Positions 41,127 through 48,942 of a DNA stretch of 64,000 nt are shown here, one piece after another; position 1 is the first letter of the stretch; every line of letters starts with the position of its first letter. The position numbers were made by a program, and so were the translations under genes. Location: positions 30,067 to 94,066 of the forward strand of contig JAEWEG010000013.1 in NCBI GenBank assembly GCA_023389575.1, read 5' to 3'. The DNA is from Chloroflexota bacterium. Lineage in GTDB: Bacteria; Chloroflexota; Chloroflexia; Thermomicrobiales; UBA6265. The notes under the pieces are model-generated. The model made no database searches. It was not told where the DNA came from and saw nothing but the letters and a program-made list of their open reading frames with translations.

Positions 41127-42101
41127 TCAGTGTCCTCCCGTCAGGTCAAGAAACACCTGTTCGAGCGATCGGCGGTCATGTCGCAGCTCGCGGACCGCCA
41201 CGCCGCCTTCCACCAGCAGCCGCGCGGCCAGCGCCGCGTCGATTTCCGAGCCGGGATCGGCTTCCAGCCGCACCGATTGGCCGGAAATGTCCAACCCGGC
41301 CACGTTCGGCACGGGTGCGAGCAGTTCCCGTGCCTGGAGCGGCTGGTCCACCCGAACCAGCAGGCGGTCGACCCCGCGCAGTTCGCGAACGGTTCCCTCG
41401 GCCACGATCCGGCCCCGGGCGATCACGCCGACCCGGTCGCAGACCTGCTCCACCTCGTTCATCAGGTGGCTGGAAAGCAGCACGGTGCGGCCATCGCGGC
41501 CCAGCCGCCGGATCAGCTTGCGCATGTCCGCCATCCCCGCCGGGTCCAGGCCGTTGGTGGGTTCGTCCAGGATCAGCAGGGGCGGGTTCTTCAGCAGGGC
41601 GGCCGCCACGCCGAGGCGCTGCTTCATGCCGAGCGAGTAACCCTTGAAGGCATCGCCCGCGCGGTCGGCCAGGTCCACCTGGGCGAGCACCTCGTCGATC
41701 CGGTCTTCCGGGGCGCCGGTGTAGGCGGCCAGCATGTGGAGGTTGTCCCGGCCGGAGAGGAATGGGTAGAACGCCGGCGTCTCGATCATCGCGCCGATGC
41801 TGGTCAGTGATTCCGGGGTTCCGGGTTGCATGCCCATCATCGAGATATCGCCGCTGGTCGGCGCGATCAGGCCGAGCAGCATCCGCAGGGTCGTGCTCTT
41901 CCCGGCGCCATTGGGGCCGAGGAAGCCATACACCTCCCCTTGCCGAACCTTCAGGTCGAGGCTGTCGACCGCCACGATATGGTCGTAGCGCTTGGTTAGC
42001 GCCCGGGTCTGGATGCTCAGCGGCGGGGGCGTGGTATCAGGTGGCGGAACGGTTGTCAGGTGTCCGGCTGGGGACGATGGAACGGGCGCGAGCAGTGCCA
42101 T
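41127..42101 (-). CDS. ABC transporter ATP-binding protein (drug/lantibiotic export type)
   Basis: A 324-residue ATPase. Walker A GPNGAGKSTTLRM, signature YSLGMKQRLGVAAAL, Walker B LLILDEPTNGLDP, and H-loop SSHLMNEVEQ are all present. The YSLGMKQ signature is that of CcmA/BcrA-type exporters. The N-terminus has an extra 30-residue Pro-rich stretch (PVPSSPAGHLTTVPPPDTTP), and the last 90 residues form the accessory domain (LLVRVDQPLQARELLA). It partners the permease next door. Confidence 0.92.
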   Translation of the reverse strand: MALLAPVPSSPAGHLTTVPPPDTTPPPLSIQTRALTKRYDHIVAVDSLDLKVRQGEVYGFLGPNGAGKSTTLRMLLGLIAPTSGDISMMGMQPGTPESLTSIGAMIETPAFYPFLSGRDNLHMLAAYTGAPEDRIDEVLAQVDLADRAGDAFKGYSLGMKQRLGVAAALLKNPPLLILDEPTNGLDPAGMADMRKLIRRLGRDGRTVLLSSHLMNEVEQVCDRVGVIARGRIVAEGTVRELRGVDRLLVRVDQPLQARELLAPVPNVAGLDISGQSVRLEADPGSEIDAALAARLLVEGGVAVRELRHDRRSLEQVFLDLTGGH

Positions 42102-42218
42102 GGGACCTCCCTGGGTGGTTACGCGGTGGCGGGGAGTCGTCCTCCCCGTGTCTCTTCCATGTAACCGCTCTGGTGTGGAGCGCCAGTGCAGGCCCTGTGA
42201 ATGTCCAGTGAATGTGGG

Positions 42219-42650
42219 TCAGCCGAAGATGACGGACCCATCCTCGGCGATGCCCCAGCCAGGATTGTGGGCGATCTCCCACACCACCCCGTTCGGATCG
42301 GCGACATGGGCGTGGTATATCCCGCCGAACGCGCCCTGCTGGGGCTCCTTCAGGATTCTGGCCCCGGCCCGCGCCAGCGCCTCGACGGTGGCGTTCACCT
42401 CGGCCGGGCTGTCCACGTTATGCGAGAGCGTGACGCCGCTCGCTCCTGACGGGACGTCGGAGGCGTTCAGGTCGGCCGCGAACTTCACGGCGTCGAACAG
42501 GCCAAGCGTGAGGCCCGGCGCGACCTGGAAGAAGATGATCTCGCCGGGCACGTCGAGGAGCGGCTTCCATCCCATGCCGTCGACGTAGAACGACCGGGCG
42601 GAGTCCAGGTCCGCCGTGGCGAAGGTGATGAAGTGGATGTGCTGGTTCAC
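42219..42650 (-). CDS. VOC (glyoxalase/bleomycin-resistance fold) protein
   Basis: A 143-residue metalloprotein-fold dimer subunit with two beta-alpha-beta repeats. The opening HIHFITFATADLDSARSFYVDGMGW and closing GIYHAHVADPNGVVWEIAHNPGW are standard for the family; a conserved metal-ligand Glu is in VVWEI. GTG 42650 is chosen because the domain begins right there; ATG starts at 42710 and further upstream add Pro-rich sequence without family match. Substrate not predictable. Confidence 0.82.
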   Translation of the reverse strand: MNQHIHFITFATADLDSARSFYVDGMGWKPLLDVPGEIIFFQVAPGLTLGLFDAVKFAADLNASDVPSGASGVTLSHNVDSPAEVNATVEALARAGARILKEPQQGAFGGIYHAHVADPNGVVWEIAHNPGWGIAEDGSVIFG

Positions 42651-42900
42651 TGTAAATGGGTCCTCTGCTTTTCGATCAGGCGGGGCGGGCGGGGCGGTGT
42701 GGCCATCCATCGTTGCTGGCGCGCCGTTCCTTGCGGCGGTGGCGGCGGGCTTTGCATACGACGCGCGAGCGCGCTCAATATGAGACACATAAACATGCAT
42801 TACCCGCTCGAACCAAAGCCGTCATGTTTCGTTTCGCTCTGGGTGACGGCCATGGGTTCGCTGGGGGGAGGGTGATGTTGGTGGTAATCAATCGTGTTTC

Positions 42901-42926
42901 GGACGAGGCATCGAGATGCCTCGTCC
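42901..42926 (-). terminator. Hairpin terminator after propeller/cupredoxin gene
   Basis: GGACGAGGCAT and ATGCCTCGTCC form a perfect 11-bp stem with a 4-base loop, 30 bases beyond the stop of the minus-strand gene ending at 42956. Confidence 0.65.
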
Positions 42927-42955
42927 TCGCCCTGGAATCCCGGTTGTGGTGGAGC

Positions 42956-44560
42956 CTACTGGACGACGATGACGACGCCCTTCATGTTGGGATGGTACGA
43001 GCAGGAGTAGAGATACGTGCCGGGCTGGTCGAACGTAATTGGCACGGTCTCGCCTGGCGCGATGTTCCCGGTGCTGAACGAGCCGTCGCTGGCGGTGGCG
43101 GTATGGGCCACCGAGTCATTGTTCACGAATCTCACCGTGGAGCCAGCCGGTATCACCATTTCACCCTGGACGAAGGTGAAGGCTTCGATCGACACGTCGT
43201 TGGCGCCCACCGGTTGTGGGCTGGCGGCGGGACTGGCGGCCGGAGTCGCCTCGCTGGTCGGCGTGGCCGCGGGTTCCTCGGTGGGCTCCTCGGTCGCGGG
43301 TTCCTCGGTTTCCGGGGCCTCGATGATCGGCTCCTCGGTTGGGGTGGCGGCCATCTCTGGAACCGGCGTACTCTCCGGCTCCACCGGTTCCTGCTGGAAG
43401 AGCGTTTCCGGAATGGGAGCGCAATCGGTGCTGGCGGCCACGGTCTCGGCCTCGTCGCCACCGTACTTCACGATGCTGCCGCTGCCGTCGCCAGCGCCCA
43501 TCGCGGGCAATGAGACATACAGCCCGCCGTCGGGGCCGGCTTCGAGCGCGATCGGGAACATCAGTCCCTCGACCACCACCTCGCTGGAATCTGGACCGGT
43601 TTGCTGGACGATGCGGCCGCTGGCGGGTTGGAGGAAGGGTGGTTCCTCCACGTTGCCGGTGGACATCTCCAGGGCGTAAAGCGTGCCATCGGCGCCCACC
43701 GCCACATCGACCACGGTGGTGAGGTTGGTCCAGACGTCATTCACGTTGCCGTTGATATCGATGTGCATCACCCGGGAAACGCCATCGGTGTAGGGAACGG
43801 TGTTGAGCGTGCCCACGTAGATGCCGCCATCGGGATCGAGCACCGGCTTGGTTGGAACGGGATGTTCGGCCGAGAGATCGGCGATGCGGAAGATGTCACC
43901 AAAGGGGGTGACGGCGACGACCTGGCCCACGTTCGGGTCGACGACCCAGAGGAGGTTGTTCGCCTCGTCGGCCACCATGCCGTAGCCGCCCGCGTCCGGA
44001 TCGTAATCGCCGGGGAGGGCTTCGGGCGGATTCGCCCGGCTCCAGGCGCTCAGGTCGGCGATCAGCAGGGGCTCTTCGTCGGCCAGGATCTGGTACACGC
44101 CGCTTGGCATGTCGGGATTGCCGTGCACCGGGCCGCCGCCATCGACGGCCACGTACAACTGGTCACCCAGGATCGCGATATCGTCCGCGCCAAGGATTCC
44201 CCCAATGGCATCGAGTGACGACGGGAGACCGGTGGCGATCCCAACCGGGCAGCCTTGCTCGTCGATCCGGGCGACGGCGGCCGTTGGCCCGCCCAGCCAT
44301 GGTCCAATCGCGTCAGTGGTTGGGGCGGTTTCGGTGGCCTCGTTCGGGCCGCCGCTACCGGCGAGGGAGACGAAGATCTGGCCATCGAAGCCAAAGGTGA
44401 TCCCGCGCGGGCTGGTGAGCCCGGACGCCACCGTGACCCCGCCACCTGGCGGAGCTTCGGGGATGGGCGTGGCATCCTGCGCGGTGAGGAGCGTCGGGAA
44501 CGCGCCAAACATGATCAGGAGCAGAACAACGATCGGCCGAACCAAACGCGACACTGGCAT
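42956..44560 (-). CDS. Exported beta-propeller (ScyD/E-like) protein with C-terminal cupredoxin domain
   Basis: A 534-residue secreted protein: signal peptide (VRPIVVLLLIMFGAFPTLLTAQ), then about 350 residues of NHL/ScyD-like propeller blades (VASGLTSPRGITFGFDGQIFVSLAG, GGIYVGTLNTVPYTDG, VDVAVGADGTLYALEMSTG), then a Pro/Thr/Glu linker of about 70 residues and a blue-copper-type domain. Copper ligands are visible as H486, C520, H523 and M526 (CSYHPNM). The fusion suggests an extracellular redox or sugar-acting protein with its own electron carrier. ATG 44560 sits before the signal. Confidence is high for domains, low for role. Confidence 0.88.
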   Translation of the reverse strand: MPVSRLVRPIVVLLLIMFGAFPTLLTAQDATPIPEAPPGGGVTVASGLTSPRGITFGFDGQIFVSLAGSGGPNEATETAPTTDAIGPWLGGPTAAVARIDEQGCPVGIATGLPSSLDAIGGILGADDIAILGDQLYVAVDGGGPVHGNPDMPSGVYQILADEEPLLIADLSAWSRANPPEALPGDYDPDAGGYGMVADEANNLLWVVDPNVGQVVAVTPFGDIFRIADLSAEHPVPTKPVLDPDGGIYVGTLNTVPYTDGVSRVMHIDINGNVNDVWTNLTTVVDVAVGADGTLYALEMSTGNVEEPPFLQPASGRIVQQTGPDSSEVVVEGLMFPIALEAGPDGGLYVSLPAMGAGDGSGSIVKYGGDEAETVAASTDCAPIPETLFQQEPVEPESTPVPEMAATPTEEPIIEAPETEEPATEEPTEEPAATPTSEATPAASPAASPQPVGANDVSIEAFTFVQGEMVIPAGSTVRFVNNDSVAHTATASDGSFSTGNIAPGETVPITFDQPGTYLYSCSYHPNMKGVVIVVQ

Positions 44561-44736
44561 GCCAGCCTCCTTGGTGAGGATGGAACTGTCTCTCGAAACG
44601 TAGCCCCTTGCCCGGCGCTTTTCCGGGGTGGGGTGGGAAGCCTTCTTATCGTACTCTGGCGGTCAAGGAATTAGCGAGAGGCGGCGCGGATTGTCGCCAC
44701 ATTGGCCACATCGAAGACCGGAGGCGAGGACAAGCG

Positions 44737-45123
44737 ATGGCGCAGGTGAAGATCCACGGGTTGCACGACCACCTGAACCGGCACCGGGCCGAAATCTCGG
44801 ATGCCATCCACCACAGCGCGATGGAGGGGCTGGGGCTGCCCGAGGAGAAACGGTTCCACCGGTTCTTCGGGCTGGACGCGGCCGATTTCATCTATCCGGG
44901 AGACCGGAGCAGGCAGTACACCATCATCGAGGTGTCGATGTTCGAGGGCCGCTCGACGGAAGCGAAGGGCAACTTCATTCGCGGCATATTCGCCCGCCTG
45001 GAGGACTGTGGGATATCGCCCCAGGATGTGGAAATCACCATCACCGATACGCCAAGGGAGAACTGGGGGATTCGCGGGCTCCAGGCGAACGAGCTTGCCC
45101 TCAATTACCGCGTGGATGTGTGA
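44737..45123 (+). CDS. Tautomerase-superfamily protein without Pro-1
   Basis: A 128-residue member of the tautomerase/MIF fold, in the longer group near Tautomerase_2. Recognisable blocks: HRAEISDAIHHSAMEGLGLPEEKRFHRFF, YTIIEVSMFEGRSTEAKGNFI, DVEITITDTPRENWGIRGL. GAGGCGAGGA lies before ATG 44737. In classic enzymes residue 1 after Met removal is the catalytic Pro; here it is Ala (MAQVKIHG). I recall this MAQxKI start in a widespread subgroup, so it is a family feature, not a local defect. The reaction is unknown. Confidence 0.82.
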   Translation: MAQVKIHGLHDHLNRHRAEISDAIHHSAMEGLGLPEEKRFHRFFGLDAADFIYPGDRSRQYTIIEVSMFEGRSTEAKGNFIRGIFARLEDCGISPQDVEITITDTPRENWGIRGLQANELALNYRVDV

Positions 45124-45252
45124 GCGGTGGAGATGCGGCGTGAATCCGCGATTGGGCGTCGCCGGAGGACCGGACCCCTGTATGCTTGACGCCAGCATGC
45201 CCGAACGTCGCCTCGCACCGGGCATTTCGAGCCAGGAGTGGTGTGTCCACTG

Positions 45253-46095
45253 ATGTCTGACGCGCGCGTTCGCAATGGTCCCCCGACCCCGGGTGGGACC
45301 GCCGGGAAGAAGGGACCAGCCGATCCGGGGATCCAGGTTCCACCGGGACCACGGCTGACCTCGCCGGTGACATTGCGGGCGAATCGCCAGGTCGCGGCGG
45401 CCGACCCGCCCCGGGCCGCCCGACCCCGCCGACGGACCGCCCCAGTCCGCGAGGGGGGCAATGACGGCCGGTCCCGGTCCCGGTCCCGGTCACGCCAGGC
45501 CCAGTCCATGCCGGTCGCCTCGTGGCGTGGAATCGATACGGGTCGCGTGCTCAGCGGGTTGCTGGTGACCATCCTGGTGGTGGCGACGATCTGGGCTGGC
45601 CGGGATATGCACGAGCCCGTCGCCGGGTTCGGCCTCGTCGACCACGATGGGACATTGCTGGAGCCCAACGGAACCGGCGTGGAGACGGGCGACGCCTTGC
45701 CGCGATTCCGCCTCCTCTCGACCACGGACGACGTGGTCAACTCCACCGATTTTGAGGGACAGCCGCTGGTGATCCACCTGTGGAACACCTGGTGCCTGGA
45801 CTGTGTCGCCGACTTGCCCGCCCTCCAGCAGGCCGCCGATCAATGGGAGGGGCAGGTGGCCGTGGTGGGGATCGCGCCGGACGAACCATTGAACCGGGTG
45901 GCGAACGCCGCGGATCGATACGGCGCCTCGTACACCTTGCTGCTGGATGAAGACGAGGCGGTGGTCAGCCGGTTCGGCGCGACATCGCTGCCGGTGACGA
46001 TCGTGGTGGATGCCGCCGGCACGGTGGTGGCGATCCACCAGGGCCCGATCGCCTTTCAGGATATCGAGCGCGCCGTGGAGCCCTTGCTGCCCTGA
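45253..46095 (+). CDS. Membrane-anchored TlpA/ResA-like thioredoxin
   Basis: A 280-residue protein: an unusual basic N-terminal tail of about 90 residues with an RSRSRSRSR run, one membrane helix (VLSGLLVTILVVATIWA), then an extracellular thioredoxin domain. The active site is W180-C-L-D-C184. The order ALPRFRLLSTTDD...LVIHLWNTWCLDC and cis-Pro SLPVTIVVDAAGTV matches the TlpA family, which reduces or isomerises exported thiols such as cytochrome c apoproteins. ATG 45253. The basic tail is encoded by a CCCGGT-type short repeat and may be variable. Confidence 0.85.
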   Translation: MSDARVRNGPPTPGGTAGKKGPADPGIQVPPGPRLTSPVTLRANRQVAAADPPRAARPRRRTAPVREGGNDGRSRSRSRSRQAQSMPVASWRGIDTGRVLSGLLVTILVVATIWAGRDMHEPVAGFGLVDHDGTLLEPNGTGVETGDALPRFRLLSTTDDVVNSTDFEGQPLVIHLWNTWCLDCVADLPALQQAADQWEGQVAVVGIAPDEPLNRVANAADRYGASYTLLLDEDEAVVSRFGATSLPVTIVVDAAGTVVAIHQGPIAFQDIERAVEPLLP

Positions 46096-46147
46096 CCGCC
46101 AGCGTCCGTTTCGTGCGTTTTCTCGTTCCTGGCTGGCCTACCTGCTA

Positions 46148-46168
46148 TACAATGGGAAGTCATGACTT
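46148..46168 (+). promoter_or_regulatory. Promoter and perfect palindrome before nitroreductase operon
   Basis: TACAAT (46148-46153) is a good -10, with only a weak -35. Four bases on, AAGTCATGACTT (46157-46168) is a perfect 12-bp palindrome over the expected start of transcription. That is the place for a repressor site controlling the nitroreductases. Confidence 0.4.
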
Positions 46169-46234
46169 GCTCGAACGCGACCTCCCGCATGGCCAAAACG
46201 GCGCGGGCGGGACGCCAAAGCCCAGGAGGGCACC

Positions 46235-46786
46235 ATGACAACCGAGATCACCCATCCCGAAGCCGTGGCGCAGATGAAGAAGGTTCGGCAGGCGCGGCAA
46301 TACCTCGACCAGCCCGTACCGGAAGACGTGGTGCGGGAACTGCTGGAGGTGGCCCAGTGGACGGGGAGTTCGCGGAACACCCAGCCCTGGCACTTCGTGG
46401 TGGTCCAGGACCCGGACATCCTGAAGGCGATCAGTGAGGTTCGCCCCCCAATCAACTGGGTGGCGGACGCGCCCCTGGCGATCGCGATCGTGCTCAACGG
46501 GAAGAGCGTTGTCAGCGAGGCCTTCGACGAAGGGCGTGTGACCGAGCGCCTGCTGGTGGCTGCCCGGTTGCTTGGGCTGGGCGGGGGCACCGCCTGGTTT
46601 GGCGACGAGGCACAACAGGCCAGGGGCCGGGAGATCCTCGGCGTGCCCGACGACAGGATGGCGCGAGCGGTGGTGGTGCTGGGCTACCCCAAGGCGTTCA
46701 AGGATCACCGGCCGAACCCCGCCCAGGGGGGCCGCAAGCCGCTCAGCGAACTCGTCAGCCACAACCGGTACGGCGGCGCGTCCTGA
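46235..46786 (+). CDS. Nitroreductase-family flavoprotein 1
   Basis: A 183-residue FMN-dependent oxidoreductase. KVRQARQYLDQPVPEDVVRELLEVAQWTGSSRNTQPWHFVVV is the classic FMN-binding opening with SSRNTQPW; GLGGGTAWFGDE and the end GRKPLSELVSHNRYG complete the fold. It likely reduces nitro groups, quinones or similar acceptors with NAD(P)H. It is first of three tandem paralogues. Confidence 0.9.
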   Translation: MTTEITHPEAVAQMKKVRQARQYLDQPVPEDVVRELLEVAQWTGSSRNTQPWHFVVVQDPDILKAISEVRPPINWVADAPLAIAIVLNGKSVVSEAFDEGRVTERLLVAARLLGLGGGTAWFGDEAQQARGREILGVPDDRMARAVVVLGYPKAFKDHRPNPAQGGRKPLSELVSHNRYGGAS

Positions 46787-46861
46787 CCTTCGATGTCCGT
46801 CTCCCAAACGAGATAACCCGGCGATCCGCGAAGCACCATGCATCTTCAGGAGTACACAACC

Positions 46862-47413
46862 ATGTCCATCGCATCAGGCAAGGATTCCTTCATCGCGGCC
46901 CTTCGTGGGCTACGTCAGTCCCGGCGCTTCCTGGACAAGCCTGTCCCGGAGGAGGCCATCGAGAGCATCCTCGAGGTTGCCCGGTGGACCGGCAGCGCCA
47001 AGAACACCCAGCCGTGGGAGTTCATCGTGGTTGACGACGCGGAGACCAATCGCGCCCTGGCCGGGTTCGGGGCGTTCACGCAATTTCTCGACAACGTGCC
47101 GCTTTCGATCGTGATCGTGCTGAATGGCGCATCGCCGCGAAGCGAGGCGTATGATGAGGGCAGAGTTTCCGAGCGGATCATGCTCGCGGCCGCGCACCTT
47201 GGGCTGGGGAGCGGCACGGCATGGTTCAGCACCGAAGATGCCCAGGACCAGGTACGGAAACTGCTCGGCATCCCGGACGACCGCCATGTGTGGTCGGCGG
47301 TTGGCATCGGCTACACGGATACCAGCCAGGAACAGGCATCGCCATCGTTGAGCGGCCGCAAGCCGCTGAGCGAGATCGTGAGCCGTGGCCGGTATGGACG
47401 GCGAACCACCTAG
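46862..47413 (+). CDS. Nitroreductase-family flavoprotein 2
   Basis: A 183-residue paralogue of the preceding gene with the same layout: RQSRRFLDKPVPEEAIESILEVARWTGSAKNTQPWEFIVV, GLGSGTAWFSTEDA, GRKPLSEIVSRGRYG. FMN-contact residues are kept. ATG 46862 follows AGGAG at 9-base spacing; the frame from 46838 lacks a ribosome site. It was probably formed by duplication of copy 1. Confidence 0.9.
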   Translation: MSIASGKDSFIAALRGLRQSRRFLDKPVPEEAIESILEVARWTGSAKNTQPWEFIVVDDAETNRALAGFGAFTQFLDNVPLSIVIVLNGASPRSEAYDEGRVSERIMLAAAHLGLGSGTAWFSTEDAQDQVRKLLGIPDDRHVWSAVGIGYTDTSQEQASPSLSGRKPLSEIVSRGRYGRRTT

Positions 47414-47475
47414 CGACACGCGAACGACGCCAGGGGCAACGGCTCCGCCTGGCGGGAAACGGACGAAACCCTTTC

Positions 47476-48024
47476 ATGGCCGATCACGGCGACGCACACA
47501 ATCCACACACGCTGCTCAAGGGGCTGCGGCACACGCGGCGGTTTCTCGACAAGCCCGTGCCGCTGAAAGTAATTGACGACCTGCTGGCGGCGGCGCGGCG
47601 GGTGAGCACCGAAGGCGATGCGCCCGTCCGGTTCATGGTGGTCGACGAGCTTGAAACCCGGGCTGCGTTGACCACCGCCGGGACCTTCACCGGGGGGATG
47701 GCCGGCGCGGCGGTGGTGATCGTCGCCATCCAGCAGGGGGGAGAGTCGCGCAGCGCCTCGAACCTGGAAAGCCGGATATCGGACGCGGTGATGCTGGAAG
47801 CGAACCGTCACGGGCTGGGGGCGGCCTACGGGCTGTTCGCCACCCGCGAGGCCCAGGAGCAGGTGCGGGACATCCTGGGCATACCCTCCGGGGGCAGGGT
47901 GCTGGTGGGGGTCGCGGTCGGATATGTGGATGACGATCCGGAACCCACGGGGTCGTCGCTGCGGCGGGTTCTGGCCTCGCTGGACGACCTGGCGGGCAAC
48001 CGTGACCGGCGGAACACGCCCTGA
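47476..48024 (+). CDS. Nitroreductase-like protein 3 (diverged)
   Basis: A 182-residue third paralogue. The frame opens in the same way (LKGLRHTRRFLDKPVPLKVIDDLLAAARR) but the key S-x-N-T-Q-P-W stretch is replaced by VSTEGDAPVRFMVV, and the GRKPLSEIV C-terminus is replaced by SSLRRVLASLDDL. FMN or substrate binding may be altered or lost. ATG 47476; the upstream extension to 47221 is out-of-frame overlap with copy 2. Confidence 0.8.
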   Translation: MADHGDAHNPHTLLKGLRHTRRFLDKPVPLKVIDDLLAAARRVSTEGDAPVRFMVVDELETRAALTTAGTFTGGMAGAAVVIVAIQQGGESRSASNLESRISDAVMLEANRHGLGAAYGLFATREAQEQVRDILGIPSGGRVLVGVAVGYVDDDPEPTGSSLRRVLASLDDLAGNRDRRNTP

Positions 48025-48076
48025 CTGGCTTGGTTCCGCAAATAGTTCACTTCTAAACCCAATTTCCCAAAACCCC

Positions 48077-48105
48077 TTGACACTGGTAACAGGCATACTT
48101 ATAGT
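48077..48105 (+). promoter_or_regulatory. Strong sigma-70 promoter of the YceI-like gene
   Basis: A perfect TTGACA (48077-48082), 17-base spacer and TATAGT (48100-48105, 5 of 6). This is the closest match to consensus in the window and suggests abundant expression. The leader is about 90 bases. Confidence 0.75.
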
Positions 48106-48200
48106 TAGTGACAGAGACGCAAATGAGAGCCACCGCCGGGGTGGACTCGGCGCGCGATTAGGAGCCCGGGACCGGGCCTGTACCATCAAGGAGATTCCCC

Positions 48201-48740
48201 ATGACCGACACCGCCACGACCACCACCACCTGGACCATCGACCCCTCTCACTCCGTGGTCGAGTTCTCCGTCAAGCACATGATGTTCGCCACCGTGAAGG
48301 GCCGCTTCACCGAGGTCGCCGGCACGATCAGCCTGGACAGCGCGAACGTCGCCAACTCCAGCGTGGACGTGACCATCGGCGCGGCGAGCATCGACACCCG
48401 CGACGAGAAGCGCGACGAGCACCTTCGCTCGGCCGACTTCTTCGATGTGGAAACCTTCCCCACCCTGACCTTCAAGAGCACCAGCGTGGAAGCCAAGGGC
48501 GACGACCTGAAGGTAACCGGTGACCTGACGATTCACGGTGTGACGAAGCAGGTAGTGCTGGATTCCGAACTCAATGGTCAGGGCGTCAACCCGTGGGGCC
48601 AGCAGGTGATCAGCTACTCGGCCTCCACCAAGATCAACCGCAAGGACTACGGCCTCAACTGGAACACCGCCCTCGAATCCGGTGGCGTGCTTGTCAGCGA
48701 CGAAGTCAAGATTTCGATCGAGATCGAAGCCACCGCGTAG
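48201..48740 (+). CDS. YceI-family lipocalin-like protein
   Basis: A 179-residue protein of the YceI fold, an extended lipocalin that binds long isoprenoid-type lipids. WTIDPSHSVVEFSVKHMMFATVKGRF, the RDEKRDEHLRSADFFDVETFPTLTFKST block and INRKDYGLNWN are diagnostic. There is no signal peptide, so it is cytoplasmic, unlike the E. coli protein. AAGGAGA precedes the ATG. It has its own strong promoter and a terminator, and is likely monocistronic. Confidence 0.92.
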   Translation: MTDTATTTTTWTIDPSHSVVEFSVKHMMFATVKGRFTEVAGTISLDSANVANSSVDVTIGAASIDTRDEKRDEHLRSADFFDVETFPTLTFKSTSVEAKGDDLKVTGDLTIHGVTKQVVLDSELNGQGVNPWGQQVISYSASTKINRKDYGLNWNTALESGGVLVSDEVKISIEIEATA

Positions 48741-48879
48741 GTCCCGGACGTGGCGGTGCCTGGATGCATCCAAATCGCCGCGATACGACGTATCACCAGG
48801 TAAGGGAACCGATTCCCCTGTCGGAACCCTTGCACTCCCACAATGTGGTGAAGCTCTGCTTCCCCTCCCATAATCCCCA

Positions 48880-48907
48880 ACGAGCCCGGCCAATTGGCCG
48901 GGCTCGT
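48880..48907. terminator. Bidirectional terminator between YceI and dehydrogenase genes
   Basis: ACGAGCCCGGCC and GGCCGGGCTCGT form a perfect 12-bp stem around AATT, followed by TGCATTT on the plus strand. It lies between two convergent stops, so it can serve both genes. Confidence 0.8.
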
Positions 48908-48942
48908 TGCATTTGGCGCGTGTCTGGAAGCGTGGTTCGTGG

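Noticed and set aside
45238..45510. N-terminal tail of the TlpA-like protein as a signal peptide or separate gene
   Set aside because: It is strongly basic and Pro/Gly-rich, in frame with the membrane helix, and has no hydrophobic core of its own.
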